DNA of 64,000 nt from Pseudonocardia sp. T1-2H (GCF_038039215.1 NZ_JBBPCL010000001.1:1736001-1800000), one strand, 5' to 3'; positions 34,388-43,685 are shown, counted from the stretch's first letter. Notes: generated from the sequence alone by a model not told the origin. A program made the numbers and translations.

Positions 34388-35583
34388 CCGTCAACGCCGG
34401 CTCGAGCACGGTCAAGATCCGCGTCCTCGATGGACACGGCTCGCCGTGGACACTCGTGTGCGCGCGCGACCTCGACGCGGACCGCGGACGTCCCGACCCC
34501 GCAGAGCTGCGCCGGGCGTTGTCGTCGCTCGGCCCGATCGACGGCGTCGGCCACCGCGTCGTGCACGGAGGTCACCGGTTCACCGGCCCGGCCGCGGTGG
34601 ACCGACAGGTCCGCTGGGCCCTGGGGGACCTGTCCGCGATGGCCCCGCTGCATCAACCGCCGGCGTTGGCCGCCATGGACGCCACGTCCGCGCTGCTGCC
34701 GGACACCCCGGCGGTCGCGGCCTTCGACACCGCCTTCCACGCCCGGCTGCCCGCAGCGGCCTCCACCTACGCGGTCCCGAGGTCGTGGCGGACCACGTTC
34801 GGGGTGCGCCGGTTCGGTTTTCACGGCCTCGCCCACGAGTGGGCGGCCCGTCGCACGGTCGCACTCGTGCCTGATGCCTCCCGGATCGTCGTCGCACACC
34901 TCGGGTCGGGAGCATCACTCTGCGCGGTCACCGTCGACGCCGACGGCGCGCCGCACTCCGTCGACACGACGATGGGCTACACCCCGACGGCCGGCCTGGT
35001 GATGGGGACCCGGTGCGGCGACCTGGACCCGGCCGTCCCGCTCTACCTCGTCGAACGCCATCATCTGCCGGCGGCCACCGTGGCCGCCGCCCTGGACCGG
35101 GAGTCCGGCCTGCTCGGCCTCACCGGTACGTCCGATATGCGTACCGTCCGCGACCGAGAGGGCGCAGGCGAGCCGGATGCGGTGCTCGCGATCGAGGTCT
35201 GGCTGCACCGGTTACGAGCCGGGATCGCCGCGATGACCGCCGCCCTCGGCGGGCTCGACGCGCTCGTCTTCAGCGGCGGCGTCGGCGAGAACCAGCCCGA
35301 GCTCCGGCGCCGCACCGTCAACGGGCTCGGATACCTCGGGCTGGCCCTCGACGCGACCGCGAACGCGACGTCGTCAGGCTCGGCCGAGGCAGACATCTCG
35401 GCACACGATGCCCCGGCCAGGACGCTCGTGGTGCACGCCCGAGAGGACATCGTGATGGCGCAGCAGGTCCGCGACGTGCTGGGCGCTCTGGGCCCCGTCC
35501 GGGCGCGGGCCGTGCGACCCGGCCACTGGGGGCCGGTGTCCCCTGTGCACTACGGCGCGGGCGGCCGACGCTCGGAGGTATGA
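34375..35583 (+). CDS. ackA: Acetate kinase
   Basis: A 402-residue acetate kinase making ATP and acetate from acetyl phosphate. ASKHA-fold landmarks: [16 protein letters not shown] at the start, GHRVVHGG (catalytic His region), [53 protein letters not shown] (phosphate loop), and [18 protein letters not shown] at 34375 is chosen because the family begins M-x-[IV]-L-[TV]-[LV]-N; a GTG three codons earlier is also possible. It overlaps the phosphoketolase stop, coupling the two steps that yield ATP without oxygen. Confidence 0.93.
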   Translation: MRILTVNAGSSTVKIRVLDGHGSPWTLVCARDLDADRGRPDPAELRRALSSLGPIDGVGHRVVHGGHRFTGPAAVDRQVRWALGDLSAMAPLHQPPALAAMDATSALLPDTPAVAAFDTAFHARLPAAASTYAVPRSWRTTFGVRRFGFHGLAHEWAARRTVALVPDASRIVVAHLGSGASLCAVTVDADGAPHSVDTTMGYTPTAGLVMGTRCGDLDPAVPLYLVERHHLPAATVAAALDRESGLLGLTGTSDMRTVRDREGAGEPDAVLAIEVWLHRLRAGIAAMTAALGGLDALVFSGGVGENQPELRRRTVNGLGYLGLALDATANATSSGSAEADISAHDAPARTLVVHAREDIVMAQQVRDVLGALGPVRARAVRPGHWGPVSPVHYGAGGRRSEV

Positions 35584-36341
35584 CGAACAATCCGTACCCC
35601 GTGCGCGTCGAGGGTCGGCGCGACCCGGGCCTCTCGCGATGGATGTGGCTGGTCAAATGGCTGCTGCTGATCCCGCACCTGGTCGTCCTGGCCTTCCTCG
35701 GCCTCGCGTTCTGGGTGCTCACGATCGTTGCCCTCGTCGCGATCGTGGCGACCGGGCGCTACCCACGGGCGATCTTCGGCTTCAACCTCGGTGTGCTGCG
35801 CTGGGCCTGGCGAGTGGCCTACTACGGCTACGCCGCGAACGGCACCGACCGCTACCCGCCGTTCACCCTCGCGGATGTCCCGGACTACCCGGCCCGCCTC
35901 GACGTCGACTACCCCGAGCACCTCTCCCGCGGGCTGGCGTTGGTGAAGTGGTGGGTGCACGCCCTGCCGCACTACCTCGTCCTGGCCTTCTTCGTCGGGG
36001 CCGGCGGCTCGATCGTCTGGCGCATCGGCACGACGGGGCCCATGGGCTTCGACGGCGGACTGGTGTCGGTGCTGGTGCTGATCGGCGCCGTCGCACTCCT
36101 GTTCACCGGTCGATACCCGCGCGGTGTCTTCGACGCGGTGCTGGGCATGGACCGTTGGGTGCTGCGTGTCGTCGCCTATGCGGCGCTGATGACCGACGCC
36201 TACCCACCCTTCCGGCTGGACCAGGGCGGCCCGGACCCCGCGCCCCTGACGCCCGTGGGCCCGTCGCGCGGACCGGGGAAGACCACGACCCGGCCCCAGG
36301 TCGGGGCATCCGCGGACATCGCGGTGGAAGCAGTGCCCTGA
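35580..36341 (+). CDS. DUF4389 membrane protein, two repeats
   Basis: A 253-residue protein made of two DUF4389 units, each with two close helices and an aromatic signature: RWMWLVKWLLLIPHLVVLAF with RYPRAIFGFNLGVLRWAWRV and DRYPPFTL, then ALVKWWVHALPHYLVLAFFV with RYPRGVFDAVLGMDRWVLRV and DAYPPFRLD. Function unknown. The start overlaps the acetate kinase stop (ATGA), so it is in the fermentation operon. Confidence 0.85.
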   Translation: MTNNPYPVRVEGRRDPGLSRWMWLVKWLLLIPHLVVLAFLGLAFWVLTIVALVAIVATGRYPRAIFGFNLGVLRWAWRVAYYGYAANGTDRYPPFTLADVPDYPARLDVDYPEHLSRGLALVKWWVHALPHYLVLAFFVGAGGSIVWRIGTTGPMGFDGGLVSVLVLIGAVALLFTGRYPRGVFDAVLGMDRWVLRVVAYAALMTDAYPPFRLDQGGPDPAPLTPVGPSRGPGKTTTRPQVGASADIAVEAVP

Positions 36342-36388
36342 TCGTGCTGGGGCCGCGCTCGCGCCGCCCCGGCGAGGAGGTGAACGTG

Positions 36389-36525
36389 ATGATGCACGGA
36401 TGGATGCCTTTCGGCTTCGGCCCGGGCTGGATCCTCTCGACCTCCGGCTCGCCCGGGGCGAGATCGACGTCGACGACTACGAGCGGCTGCGCCGCAAGCT
36501 AAGTCATCACCACGAGATCGGCTGA
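36389..36525 (+). CDS. SHOCT-domain small protein, frameshifted
   Basis: An ATG with a GAGGAGG site reads MMHGWMPFGFGPGWIL, and the SHOCT motif follows in another frame (LDLRLARGEIDVDDYERLRR KL). SHOCT modules of this kind usually end short membrane or oligomerising proteins. A one-base indel near 36430 separates the halves, so the gene is either broken or misread. It lies 19 nt before the alcohol dehydrogenase start. Confidence 0.6.
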
Positions 36526-36543
36526 GCCCTACAGGGAGGACGG

Positions 36544-37545
36544 ATGCGTGCCTGGGTCGTGCACCGGCCGGGTCCGATCGCGACCTCACCGCTGGTCATG
36601 GTGGAGCGGCCCGACCCGGAACCGGGCCCGGGCGAGGTGCGGCTGCGGGTGCGGGCGTGCGGTGTATGCCGCACGGACCTGCACCTCGCCGAAGGTGACC
36701 TGCCGCCCCGCCGTCCCTCGACGGTCCCGGGACACGAGATCGTCGGCGCGGTCGACGCCCTCGGTGAGGGCGTGGACCGGTTCGGGCCGGGTGAGCGGGT
36801 CGGGGGCGCCTGGCTCCGCGGCACGTGCGGCCGGTGCCGGTTCTGCCGAACCGGCCGGGAGAACCTCTGTCCCGACGCGACGTTCACCGGCTGGGACGCC
36901 GACGGCGGGTACGCCGAGTACGCGGTGGTGCCCGAGGCCTACGCCTACGCCCTGCCCGACGCCCTCGACGACGTCACCGCCGCGCCGCTGCTGTGCGCGG
37001 GCATCGTCGGCTACCGGGCCCTGAAGCGGGCCGAGCTGCCGCCCGGCGGCCGGTTGGGGATCTACGGATTCGGCGCGTCCGCGCACGTCGTGGCGCAGGT
37101 GGCGATCGCGCAGGGCGCCACGGTTCATGTCCTCACGCGCTCCGCCGCCGCACGCGAACTCGCGCTGGAGCTCGGCGCGGTTTCCGCCGGTCCGGCCGAC
37201 GGGATGCCGCCCGAACCTCTCGACGCCGCCGTCACCTTCGCCCCGGTCGGCGAGCTCGTCCCGAGGGCGATGCGAGCACTCGACGCCGGCGGAACGCTCG
37301 CGGTCGCCGGCATCCACCTCTCCGACATCCCGGTCCTCAACTACCAGGCCGAGCTGTTCCGGGAGAAGCAGCTGCGCAGCGTCACGGCGAACACCCGCGC
37401 GGACGGTGAGGAGTTCCTGCGCCTCGCCGCGGCCCTTCACGTACGCCCCCGCGTCGATCCCCACCCCCTCTCGACCGCGGACGAGGTACTCGCCGACCTC
37501 GCCGCGGACCGGATCACCGGCGCCGCGGTGCTCGTGCCCGACTGA
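36544..37545 (+). CDS. Zinc-dependent alcohol dehydrogenase (AdhA-like)
   Basis: A 333-residue medium-chain dehydrogenase. Catalytic zinc ligands are in CGVCRTDLH and GHE; the structural zinc site is [15 protein letters not shown]. The cofactor-binding region reads [20 protein letters not shown] and the protein ends [20 protein letters not shown] as in AdhA/YahK-type enzymes. It probably reduces aldehydes to alcohols with NAD(P)H, recycling cofactor next to the acetate-forming genes. GGGAGGAC precedes the ATG. Confidence 0.88.
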   Translation: MRAWVVHRPGPIATSPLVMVERPDPEPGPGEVRLRVRACGVCRTDLHLAEGDLPPRRPSTVPGHEIVGAVDALGEGVDRFGPGERVGGAWLRGTCGRCRFCRTGRENLCPDATFTGWDADGGYAEYAVVPEAYAYALPDALDDVTAAPLLCAGIVGYRALKRAELPPGGRLGIYGFGASAHVVAQVAIAQGATVHVLTRSAAARELALELGAVSAGPADGMPPEPLDAAVTFAPVGELVPRAMRALDAGGTLAVAGIHLSDIPVLNYQAELFREKQLRSVTANTRADGEEFLRLAAALHVRPRVDPHPLSTADEVLADLAADRITGAAVLVPD

Positions 37546-37556
37546 CCCGCCACTTC

Positions 37557-37570
37557 AGGACCTGGGGCCC
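37557..37570. promoter_or_regulatory. DosR-like box
   Basis: AGGACCTGGGGCCC, 36 nt before the GTG at 37607. Confidence 0.45.
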
Positions 37571-37606
37571 TGTCGGCACACCCGATCGGAGGGCTTGGCT
37601 GGACCG

Positions 37607-40291
37607 GTGACTCACACCGAGGCCATGCCGTGGCCGAGATCCGCGCCGGCCGCCGTCCCCGCCGGGCCGCCCGGCGAGCGCGTGGTCCTCACCGACGGCA
37701 CCGCAGCCCTGATCCGGCCACTCGGTCCCGCCGACCGTGAGGCGGTCGCCCGGCTGCACGCCGAGCTCCCGGCCGACGATCTCCGGCACCGCTTCCTGGC
37801 CGGCCGCGGACCCGCACCCCTGGTGGTGGCTGACGCGATCCTCGCCGACGACGTGACCGCCTCGGGCGTCTTCTGGCGCGGCCGCCTCGTGGGGGTGGGG
37901 CACTACATCGCCGAGCCCGGCGGCGGCTGCGCCGAGCTGGCCCTGGCGGTCGCCCATGACGCACAGCACCTCGGCGTCGGCACGCTGCTCACCGAAGATC
38001 TCGTGACCCGCGCCCGCCAGAGCGGCGTCCGCGTGCTCACCGCAGAGGTCGCCTCCGACAACACCGACGTCCTGCACGTCCTCGGCGGTCTCGGACTGCC
38101 GATCACGCGTGCCATGGACGGCCCCGAGACCTCCGTCCGCCTCCTCCTCGGCGAGCCGCCCGTCGATCCGAACGGCTTCACAACTGCACATCTGAGCCGC
38201 ACCGAACGGTCCGAGGCCCAAGGGCTGCGCCCCATACTCGCGCCACGATCGGTTGCGGTGATCGGCGCCTCGCGAGATCAGAGATCGGTAGGGCATGCGC
38301 TGCTCACCAGGATCCGGCGCGCCGGGTTCACCGGTGAACTGGTGGCGGTCAACCCGCACGGAACCCCCGACAGGGACGTGCCGTGGGTGCCCTCGACGAA
38401 CGCGCTCGGCCGGTCGGTCGACCTCGCCGTCGTCTGCGTTCCGGCAGACGCCGTCCCCGAGGTCGCGGAAGAATGTGGTCGGGCGGGGGTCCGAGCGATG
38501 CTCGTGGTCACCGCGGGGATCACCGGGGCCCCGGCTGCGCGGCTTCGGGAGGCCCTGACGCGCTACGGGATGCGACTCATCGGCCCGAACTGCCTCGGTC
38601 TGGCCAACACCGATCCCGACGTCCGCCTCGACGCCCTCTTCGCCGGTACTGCCATCCCCGGCGTCGTGGGGGTCGGCGCGCAGTCCGGTGGCGTCGCCGT
38701 CGGGCTGCTCGCCGACCTCGCCCGCCTCGGTCTGGGCACGTCGTCGGTGGTCTGCGCAGGCGACGGGCTCGACATCGGCGCCGACGACCTCCTCGCCTGG
38801 TGGGCCCAGGACGGCCGGACCCGCGCCGCGGTGCTCTACCTCGAATCCGTAAGCCGGCCGCACACCTTCGCCGATCTGGCCCGCAGGGTCGGCCGACACC
38901 TCCCGGTGGTCGCCATCCGCTCCGGTAGCAGCGCCGCCGGGCGTCGCGCCTCCCACACCGCCTCCACCGCCACCCCGCGTGCCGTGCGGGACGCACTGCT
39001 GCGCTCCGCAGGCATCCTCACCGTCGACACCCCGTCCCGGGCGGCGGAGGCTCTCGCCGCTCTCTGCTGGCAGCCGCTGCCCACCGGGCCGCGGATCGCG
39101 GTGGTCAGCAACACCGGCGGGGCCGGTGTACTCGCTGCCGATGCCTGTGTGCGGGCGGGGCTGACCGTCGCGACCCTCTCCGCGGAGACCCGGTCTGCCC
39201 TCTCGCACCTGCTCCCCGCGACGGCGGCCCTGGCCGGGCCGGTCGACACGACGGTCACCGTGAGCCCGATGGTCTTCGCCTGCGTCCTCGATGTCGTCGC
39301 CGCAGACACCGGCGTCGACGCCGTCGTCGCGATCGGCGCCGCTACGGACCTCGCAGACCCGCTGGAAAGCGTCTGCGGCGCCGGGGACGGTCCGCTGCTC
39401 GCCGTCCGACTCGGTCAGGCCGAAGGAGTCGCCGTGTTGCACCCGAACAGTCGGCCGGTGCCGTGCTACGCGGACCCCGACGCCGCGGCGGCCGCGCTGG
39501 CCCTGGCCCTCAAGCGGGCCCACCGCCTGGCCCAGAGCTGTGTCCCTGTGGCACCCGACAAGGTCGATCCCGCCCGGGCCCGAGCGGTCATCGACGCCGC
39601 CCTCGACGCCCGGCCCGACGGTGGCTGGCTCGACCCCGCAGAGGTGGACGAGCTGCTCCGGGCCGCCGGCATCCAGACAGCCGAGGTGCAGGTCGTGCGT
39701 GACGCCGAGGCGGCCGTGGCGCGGTGGCGTGTGGTCGGCGGCCCGGTGGTGCTCAAGGCACACGTCGACGGCCTGCTGCACAAGAGCCGCGCAGGCGGGG
39801 TTCTCGTCGGCCGGAACACGGAGACGGCGGTGCGCGAGGCGGTTGCGATCCTCGCCGAGCGCTTCGGCGAACGCCTGCGCGGAGTCGTCGTCCAGCCGAT
39901 GGTCGATCACGGCGCGGAGCTGCTCGTCGGCGTGACCGGCGACGCCGGCTTCGGTCCACTGCTGACGGTCGGACTCGGCGGTACCAGCACGGATCTCGTC
40001 GCCGACCGCTCGCACGTCCTCGTCCCGACCACCGAGGCCGACGTCGACGAGGCCCTCGACGAACTGCGCTCGGCAGCGCGGCTTTTCGGCCCCGGCGGCC
40101 CCGACCGCGCCGCTGTCTGCGACGTCGCCGTGCGGATGGGCTGGCTCGCCGCCCTCCTGCCGGAGATCGCCGAGGCCGAGATCAACCCGCTCGTCGCGGT
40201 CGCCCACTCGGTCCTCGCCGTCGACGCCAGGATGCGTCTGGCACCGATCCGTCCGGCACCGGAGACCGAAGATTCCGGCGCCTGCGTCTAG
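37607..40291 (+). CDS. GNAT acetyltransferase fused to ADP-forming acyl-CoA synthetase
   Basis: An 894-residue multi-domain protein. Residues 25-175 are a GNAT acetyltransferase (ALIRPLGPADREAVARLHAE, AVAHDAQHLGVGTLLTEDLV). From 210, a CoA-binding domain (PRSVAVIGASRDQRSVGHAL) and a succinyl-CoA-ligase-like part carry the phospho-His (RRASHTASTA, His450). From about 675, an ATP-grasp domain (GGPVVLKAHVDGLLHKSRAG, EAEINPLVAV). Such Pat-like proteins either acylate lysines on other enzymes or form acyl-CoA. A link to acetyl-CoA/acetate balance fits the upstream genes. The stop codon lies on the IS boundary. GTG chosen; ATG at 37625 is possible. Confidence 0.87.
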   Translation: MTHTEAMPWPRSAPAAVPAGPPGERVVLTDGTAALIRPLGPADREAVARLHAELPADDLRHRFLAGRGPAPLVVADAILADDVTASGVFWRGRLVGVGHYIAEPGGGCAELALAVAHDAQHLGVGTLLTEDLVTRARQSGVRVLTAEVASDNTDVLHVLGGLGLPITRAMDGPETSVRLLLGEPPVDPNGFTTAHLSRTERSEAQGLRPILAPRSVAVIGASRDQRSVGHALLTRIRRAGFTGELVAVNPHGTPDRDVPWVPSTNALGRSVDLAVVCVPADAVPEVAEECGRAGVRAMLVVTAGITGAPAARLREALTRYGMRLIGPNCLGLANTDPDVRLDALFAGTAIPGVVGVGAQSGGVAVGLLADLARLGLGTSSVVCAGDGLDIGADDLLAWWAQDGRTRAAVLYLESVSRPHTFADLARRVGRHLPVVAIRSGSSAAGRRASHTASTATPRAVRDALLRSAGILTVDTPSRAAEALAALCWQPLPTGPRIAVVSNTGGAGVLAADACVRAGLTVATLSAETRSALSHLLPATAALAGPVDTTVTVSPMVFACVLDVVAADTGVDAVVAIGAATDLADPLESVCGAGDGPLLAVRLGQAEGVAVLHPNSRPVPCYADPDAAAAALALALKRAHRLAQSCVPVAPDKVDPARARAVIDAALDARPDGGWLDPAEVDELLRAAGIQTAEVQVVRDAEAAVARWRVVGGPVVLKAHVDGLLHKSRAGGVLVGRNTETAVREAVAILAERFGERLRGVVVQPMVDHGAELLVGVTGDAGFGPLLTVGLGGTSTDLVADRSHVLVPTTEADVDEALDELRSAARLFGPGGPDRAAVCDVAVRMGWLAALLPEIAEAEINPLVAVAHSVLAVDARMRLAPIRPAPETEDSGACV

Positions 40292-41216
40292 GGCGTGTCC
40301 TGTAAGGGTTCTGAGCTGGTCCAAGTGATCATGCACAGGTGGTCGGTCGTGGCGAGCTGACGGATAAGGCGTGGGCTCGGATCGAGCCGCTGCTACCAGC
40401 GGTGGCCGGGAACGGCCGCCGATGGCGCGATCACCGCCAGGTGATCAACGCGATCCTCACCGGGGCCCCGTGGCGGGACCTGCCCGAGCGGTACGGCCCG
40501 TGGAAGACCGCGCACGAGCGGCTTCGCCGCTGGACCGCGGACGGAACCTGGGACCGCATCCTCGACACCGCCGTGGTCAAGGACGACTCCGTCGGAGCGG
40601 TCGAGTGGACCATCAGCGTCGACTCCACCCATGTCCGGGCCCACCAGCACGCCGCCGGGGCCCGGAAAAAGGGAGCTGCACCAGCGCCTGGATCGAAGCC
40701 CTCGCCGTTGACGGCGAAGCCCTCGGCCGGTCCCGCGGCGGACTGACCAGCAAGATCCACCTCGCCGTCGACGGGCGCGGGCTGCCGATGTCGATCCTGC
40801 TCACCCCGGGCCAGGCCGGGGACAATCCGCAGCTGCTGACACTGCTCGAGGAGATCTCCGTGCGCCGCGACGGCCCCGGCCGGCCCCGCAAGCGCCCGGA
40901 CCGGGTCGTCGCGGACAAGGCTTACTCCCATCCCTCGACCCGAGCCGCGATGCGCCGGCGCGGGATCGGGTTCGTCAGCCCCGAGCGCGAGGACCAGATC
41001 GCCCGCCGCCACGCCAAAGGCTCCTTGGGTGGCCGCCCACCGGCCTTCGACCCGGCGATCTACGCCGGTCGCAACGTCGTCGAACGCTGCTTCAACCGGC
41101 TCAAACAGTTCCGCGACCTGGCCACCCGTTACGCGAAACGATCTGCCTACTTCCGCGCCGAGATCACCATCGCCGCAGCCATCCTCTGGCTTCGGCAGGA
41201 CTTACAGGACACGCCC
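40291..41216 (+). mobile_element. IS5-family insertion sequence (IS427-type)
   Basis: A 926-bp element with perfect 16-bp terminal inverted repeats GGGCGTGTCCTGTAAG, flanked by TA on both sides (40289-40290 and 41217-41218), the target duplication typical of the IS427 group. It sits between converging genes without destroying either. Confidence 0.92.
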
Positions 41217-41219
41217 TAG
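40339..41219 (+). CDS. IS5-family transposase with programmed frameshift
   Basis: Two overlapping frames encode one transposase. The first (ELTDKAWARIEPLLPA, RHQVINAILTGAPWRDLP region, ISVDSTHVRAHQHAAG with the first Asp) runs to 40746. The second, in the -1 frame, supplies GGLTSKIHLAVDGRGLPM, VVADKAYSHPSTRAAM and the GRNVVERCFNRLKQFRDLAT block with the catalytic Glu. A slippery AAAAAGGG at about 40667 is the likely -1 frameshift point, as in other IS427-group elements. The terminal TAG is formed with the duplicated TA outside the element. Confidence 0.9.
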
Positions 41220-42130
41220 TCGGGGTCGGTGGCGGTACGGCGCTCGAGGAAGACGGTGTCGCGCCAGATGCCGTGGTGTTGGCCGATGCGTTCGCGCAGG
41301 CCGAGGGTGCGGTAGCCGGCGGACTGGTGCAGGGCGATCGAGGCGCGGTTCTCGGGGAAGATCGCGGTCTGCAGGGTCCACAGTCCGGCCTCGTCGGCGG
41401 CGGTGACCTGCTTGTGGATCAGTGCCTTGCCGACGCCGCGGCCGCGCAGGCCCTCGGCGACGTAGATCGACGACTCTGCCACCCCGGCGTAGACCGGTCG
41501 CGCGGACACCGGGGCGAGGGCGGTCCAGCCGACGACCTGGCCGTCGAGTTCGGCGACCCAGCGGTGCTCGGGCAGCCACTTGCGGTCGAGCTCGCGCCGC
41601 TCGGGGACCTCGGTCTCGAAGGTGGCGTCGCCGGTGGCGATGCCCTCGGCGTAGATCCGCCGCACCGCCGGCCAGTCCCCGGCCTGCATCGGGCGGACGG
41701 TGACGTCGACGGGCAGGTCGGTGGGACAGCACGGGCGCGGCCCGAGCATCCCCATGACCGCGTCCGCGGCGTGCGGCAGGCCCGTGCAGCAGGCCGGGTT
41801 GACCGAGACCAGGGTGGCGGTCTTCTCCTTGCGCAGGGCCACGAATCCGACGTCGGCGAGCTTGCGCAGGTGGTGGCTGCAGGTGGACTGGGAGATCCCG
41901 AGCTGCTCGGTCAGCTCCCCGACCGTGACCTCGCGGCCGGCGACCGCGACCGCGTGCAGCAGCCGCACCCGAGTCGGCTCGGCCAGGCAGGCGAACCAGT
42001 CGGCGTAGGTCGCCGCGTCGGCCGGGGCGAGCTGAGCCGGTGGCGCGGACACGTCGGTCAACGGCAGCAGCCCCGTGCCGGAGGTCGGCGACGACTCCGT
42101 GGTGGCTGTGACGGCCGCAGTGGTGCTCAT
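41216..42130 (-). CDS. ArsR repressor fused to ArsN-like acetyltransferase
   Basis: A 304-residue fusion. Residues 40-112 form an ArsR winged helix (ADWFACLAEPTRVRLLHAVA, LGISQSTCSHHLRKLADVGF). Cysteines at 84, 114-115 (NPACCTG) and 134-135 (RPCCPTD) could bind As(III). From residue 143 to the end is a GNAT domain of the phosphinothricin/ArsN type (VRPMQAGDWPAVRRIYAEGI, GVAESSIYVAEGLRGRGVGK). ArsN1 enzymes acetylate arsinothricin, an organoarsenical antibiotic. The fusion could couple sensing and detoxification. It is divergent from ArsO; its stop codon abuts the IS5 end. Confidence 0.85.
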   Translation of the reverse strand: MSTTAAVTATTESSPTSGTGLLPLTDVSAPPAQLAPADAATYADWFACLAEPTRVRLLHAVAVAGREVTVGELTEQLGISQSTCSHHLRKLADVGFVALRKEKTATLVSVNPACCTGLPHAADAVMGMLGPRPCCPTDLPVDVTVRPMQAGDWPAVRRIYAEGIATGDATFETEVPERRELDRKWLPEHRWVAELDGQVVGWTALAPVSARPVYAGVAESSIYVAEGLRGRGVGKALIHKQVTAADEAGLWTLQTAIFPENRASIALHQSAGYRTLGLRERIGQHHGIWRDTVFLERRTATDPD

Positions 42131-42149
42131 GGCGCCCAGTATCGACCCA

Positions 42150-42216
42150 CATCGATGTTTGCGTCAATCGAGCGCCGTCGATACAGTCACGGCCAACACA
42201 TCGACAGACGTCGATG
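42150..42216. promoter_or_regulatory. ArsR-type operator region
   Basis: Divergent promoter with CATCGATG at 42150-42157, CGAT/ATCG ends at 42153-42170, and a clean inverted repeat CATCGAC-AGAC-GTCGATG at 42199-42216. Repeated ATCGA/TCGAT half-sites are consistent with ArsR binding. Confidence 0.6.
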
Positions 42217-42247
42217 AACAGACGTGAAGGTTATCTGGGAGGTCGTG

Positions 42248-43597
42248 ATGAGCGAGAACACGCTGCCGGTCGTGGTGGTCGGGGCCGGCCCCATCGGACT
42301 CGCGGCCGCCGCGCATCTGCTCGACCGGGGGCTGGAGCCGCTGGTCCTGGAGGCCGGTGCGCAGGCCGGAGCGCATGTACGGCAGTGGCACAACGTGCGG
42401 CTGTTCTCTCGCTGGGGCGAGGTGGTCGACCCGGTGGCGGAGAAGCTGCTCGCCCCGACCGGCTGGCAGGCCCCGGACCCCGACAGCTACCCGACGGGCC
42501 GGGAGTGGGCGGAGAACTACCTGCAGCCTCTCGCCGATGTCCTCGGCGATGCGGTGCGCTACCGCTCCCTGGTCGTCGGGGTGGCCCGGCGCGGGCGGGA
42601 CCTGGTCGTCGACGCCGGCCGGGATAGCGAGCCGCTGACCGTGCATGTCGAGACCCCGGACGGCGAGCAGCGGATCACCGCCCGCGCGGTGATTGACGCC
42701 TCCGGGACGTGGCAGAGCCCGAACCCGCTTGGTGGGGACGGGCTGGCGGCGGTCGGGGAGCGGGCGGCCGCTGAGCGGATCGCCTACCAGGTGCCGGACC
42801 TGACCGACCCGGCGGTGCGGGCACGCTACGCCGGCAAGCGGGTCGCGGTGGCGGGCAGCGGGCACTCGGCGCTGACCGCGCTGGTGGCCTTCGCCGAGCT
42901 GGCCGTGGCCGAACCCGGCACGCACGTGACGTGGCTGCTGCGGCGCGGGCAGATCGGCAACACCTTCGGCGGTGGGGACACCGACCAGCTGCCCGCCCGC
43001 GGAGCACTGGGCAAGCGGGCCGCCGCCGCGGCCGAAGTCGGGCACATCAGCACCGTGACCGGGTTCCGCACCACCGCCGTCGAGCAGACGGCCGGCGGGC
43101 TGGTGCTGGTCAGCGCGGACGGCCACCGCCTCGACCCGGTCGCCGAGGTCGTCGTGCTGACCGGGTTCCGGCCGGACCTGTCCTGGCTGTCGGAGGTCCG
43201 GCTCGACCTCGATCCGGCCCTGCAGTCCCCGCGGGCACTGGCGCCGCTGATCGACCCGAACGTGCACTCCTGCGGCACCGTCTACCCGCACGGGGCCCGC
43301 GAGCTCGCCCAGCCCGAGCCGGGGGTGTTCCTGGTCGGGATGAAGAGCTACGGGCGTGCCCCGACCTTCCTCGCGCTGACCGGCTACGAGCAGGTTCGTT
43401 CCGTCGTCGCCGCGATCGCCGGTGACCACGAGGCCGCCGAGCGGGTGGAGCTGGTGCTCCCCGAGACGGGGGTGTGCGGCGGGGCGGGGATGTTCGACGA
43501 TCCCCAGGCCGGCTCTGACACCGAGGCAGCCGGCAGTGACGGCGGCTGCTGCGGTGCACCGACCGGACCGGTCGAGGTCGGCCTGGCGGCGCGCTGA
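42248..43597 (+). CDS. ArsO-like flavin monooxygenase
   Basis: A 449-residue flavoprotein with the FAD-binding VVVVGAGPIGLAAAAHLLDR at the N-terminus, a second nucleotide fold at RVAVAGSGHSALTALVAFAE, and VVVLTGFRPDLSWLSEVRLD near the end, as in ArsO-type monooxygenases found in actinobacterial ars operons. The C-terminal tail is Cys-rich (GVCGGAGMF and GGCCGAP), which could bind arsenic. GGGAGG lies just before the ATG. First gene of the plus-strand ars operon, presumably repressed by the divergent ArsR fusion. Confidence 0.82.
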   Translation: MSENTLPVVVVGAGPIGLAAAAHLLDRGLEPLVLEAGAQAGAHVRQWHNVRLFSRWGEVVDPVAEKLLAPTGWQAPDPDSYPTGREWAENYLQPLADVLGDAVRYRSLVVGVARRGRDLVVDAGRDSEPLTVHVETPDGEQRITARAVIDASGTWQSPNPLGGDGLAAVGERAAAERIAYQVPDLTDPAVRARYAGKRVAVAGSGHSALTALVAFAELAVAEPGTHVTWLLRRGQIGNTFGGGDTDQLPARGALGKRAAAAAEVGHISTVTGFRTTAVEQTAGGLVLVSADGHRLDPVAEVVVLTGFRPDLSWLSEVRLDLDPALQSPRALAPLIDPNVHSCGTVYPHGARELAQPEPGVFLVGMKSYGRAPTFLALTGYEQVRSVVAAIAGDHEAAERVELVLPETGVCGGAGMFDDPQAGSDTEAAGSDGGCCGAPTGPVEVGLAAR

Positions 43598-43685
43598 GCG
43601 TCGGCGCGGACCGACGAGGGTTAGGCGACCGCCCGGCCGATCTGGTGGGGGCGGTGGCGGTCGCCCGGGGCGAGGAGGAGCAACG

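Noticed and set aside
37514..40336. A 940-codon open frame on the minus strand
   Set aside because: It mirrors the acyl-CoA synthetase gene on the plus strand. The translation is His/Asp/Arg-rich without any domain, a usual shadow in very high G+C DNA.
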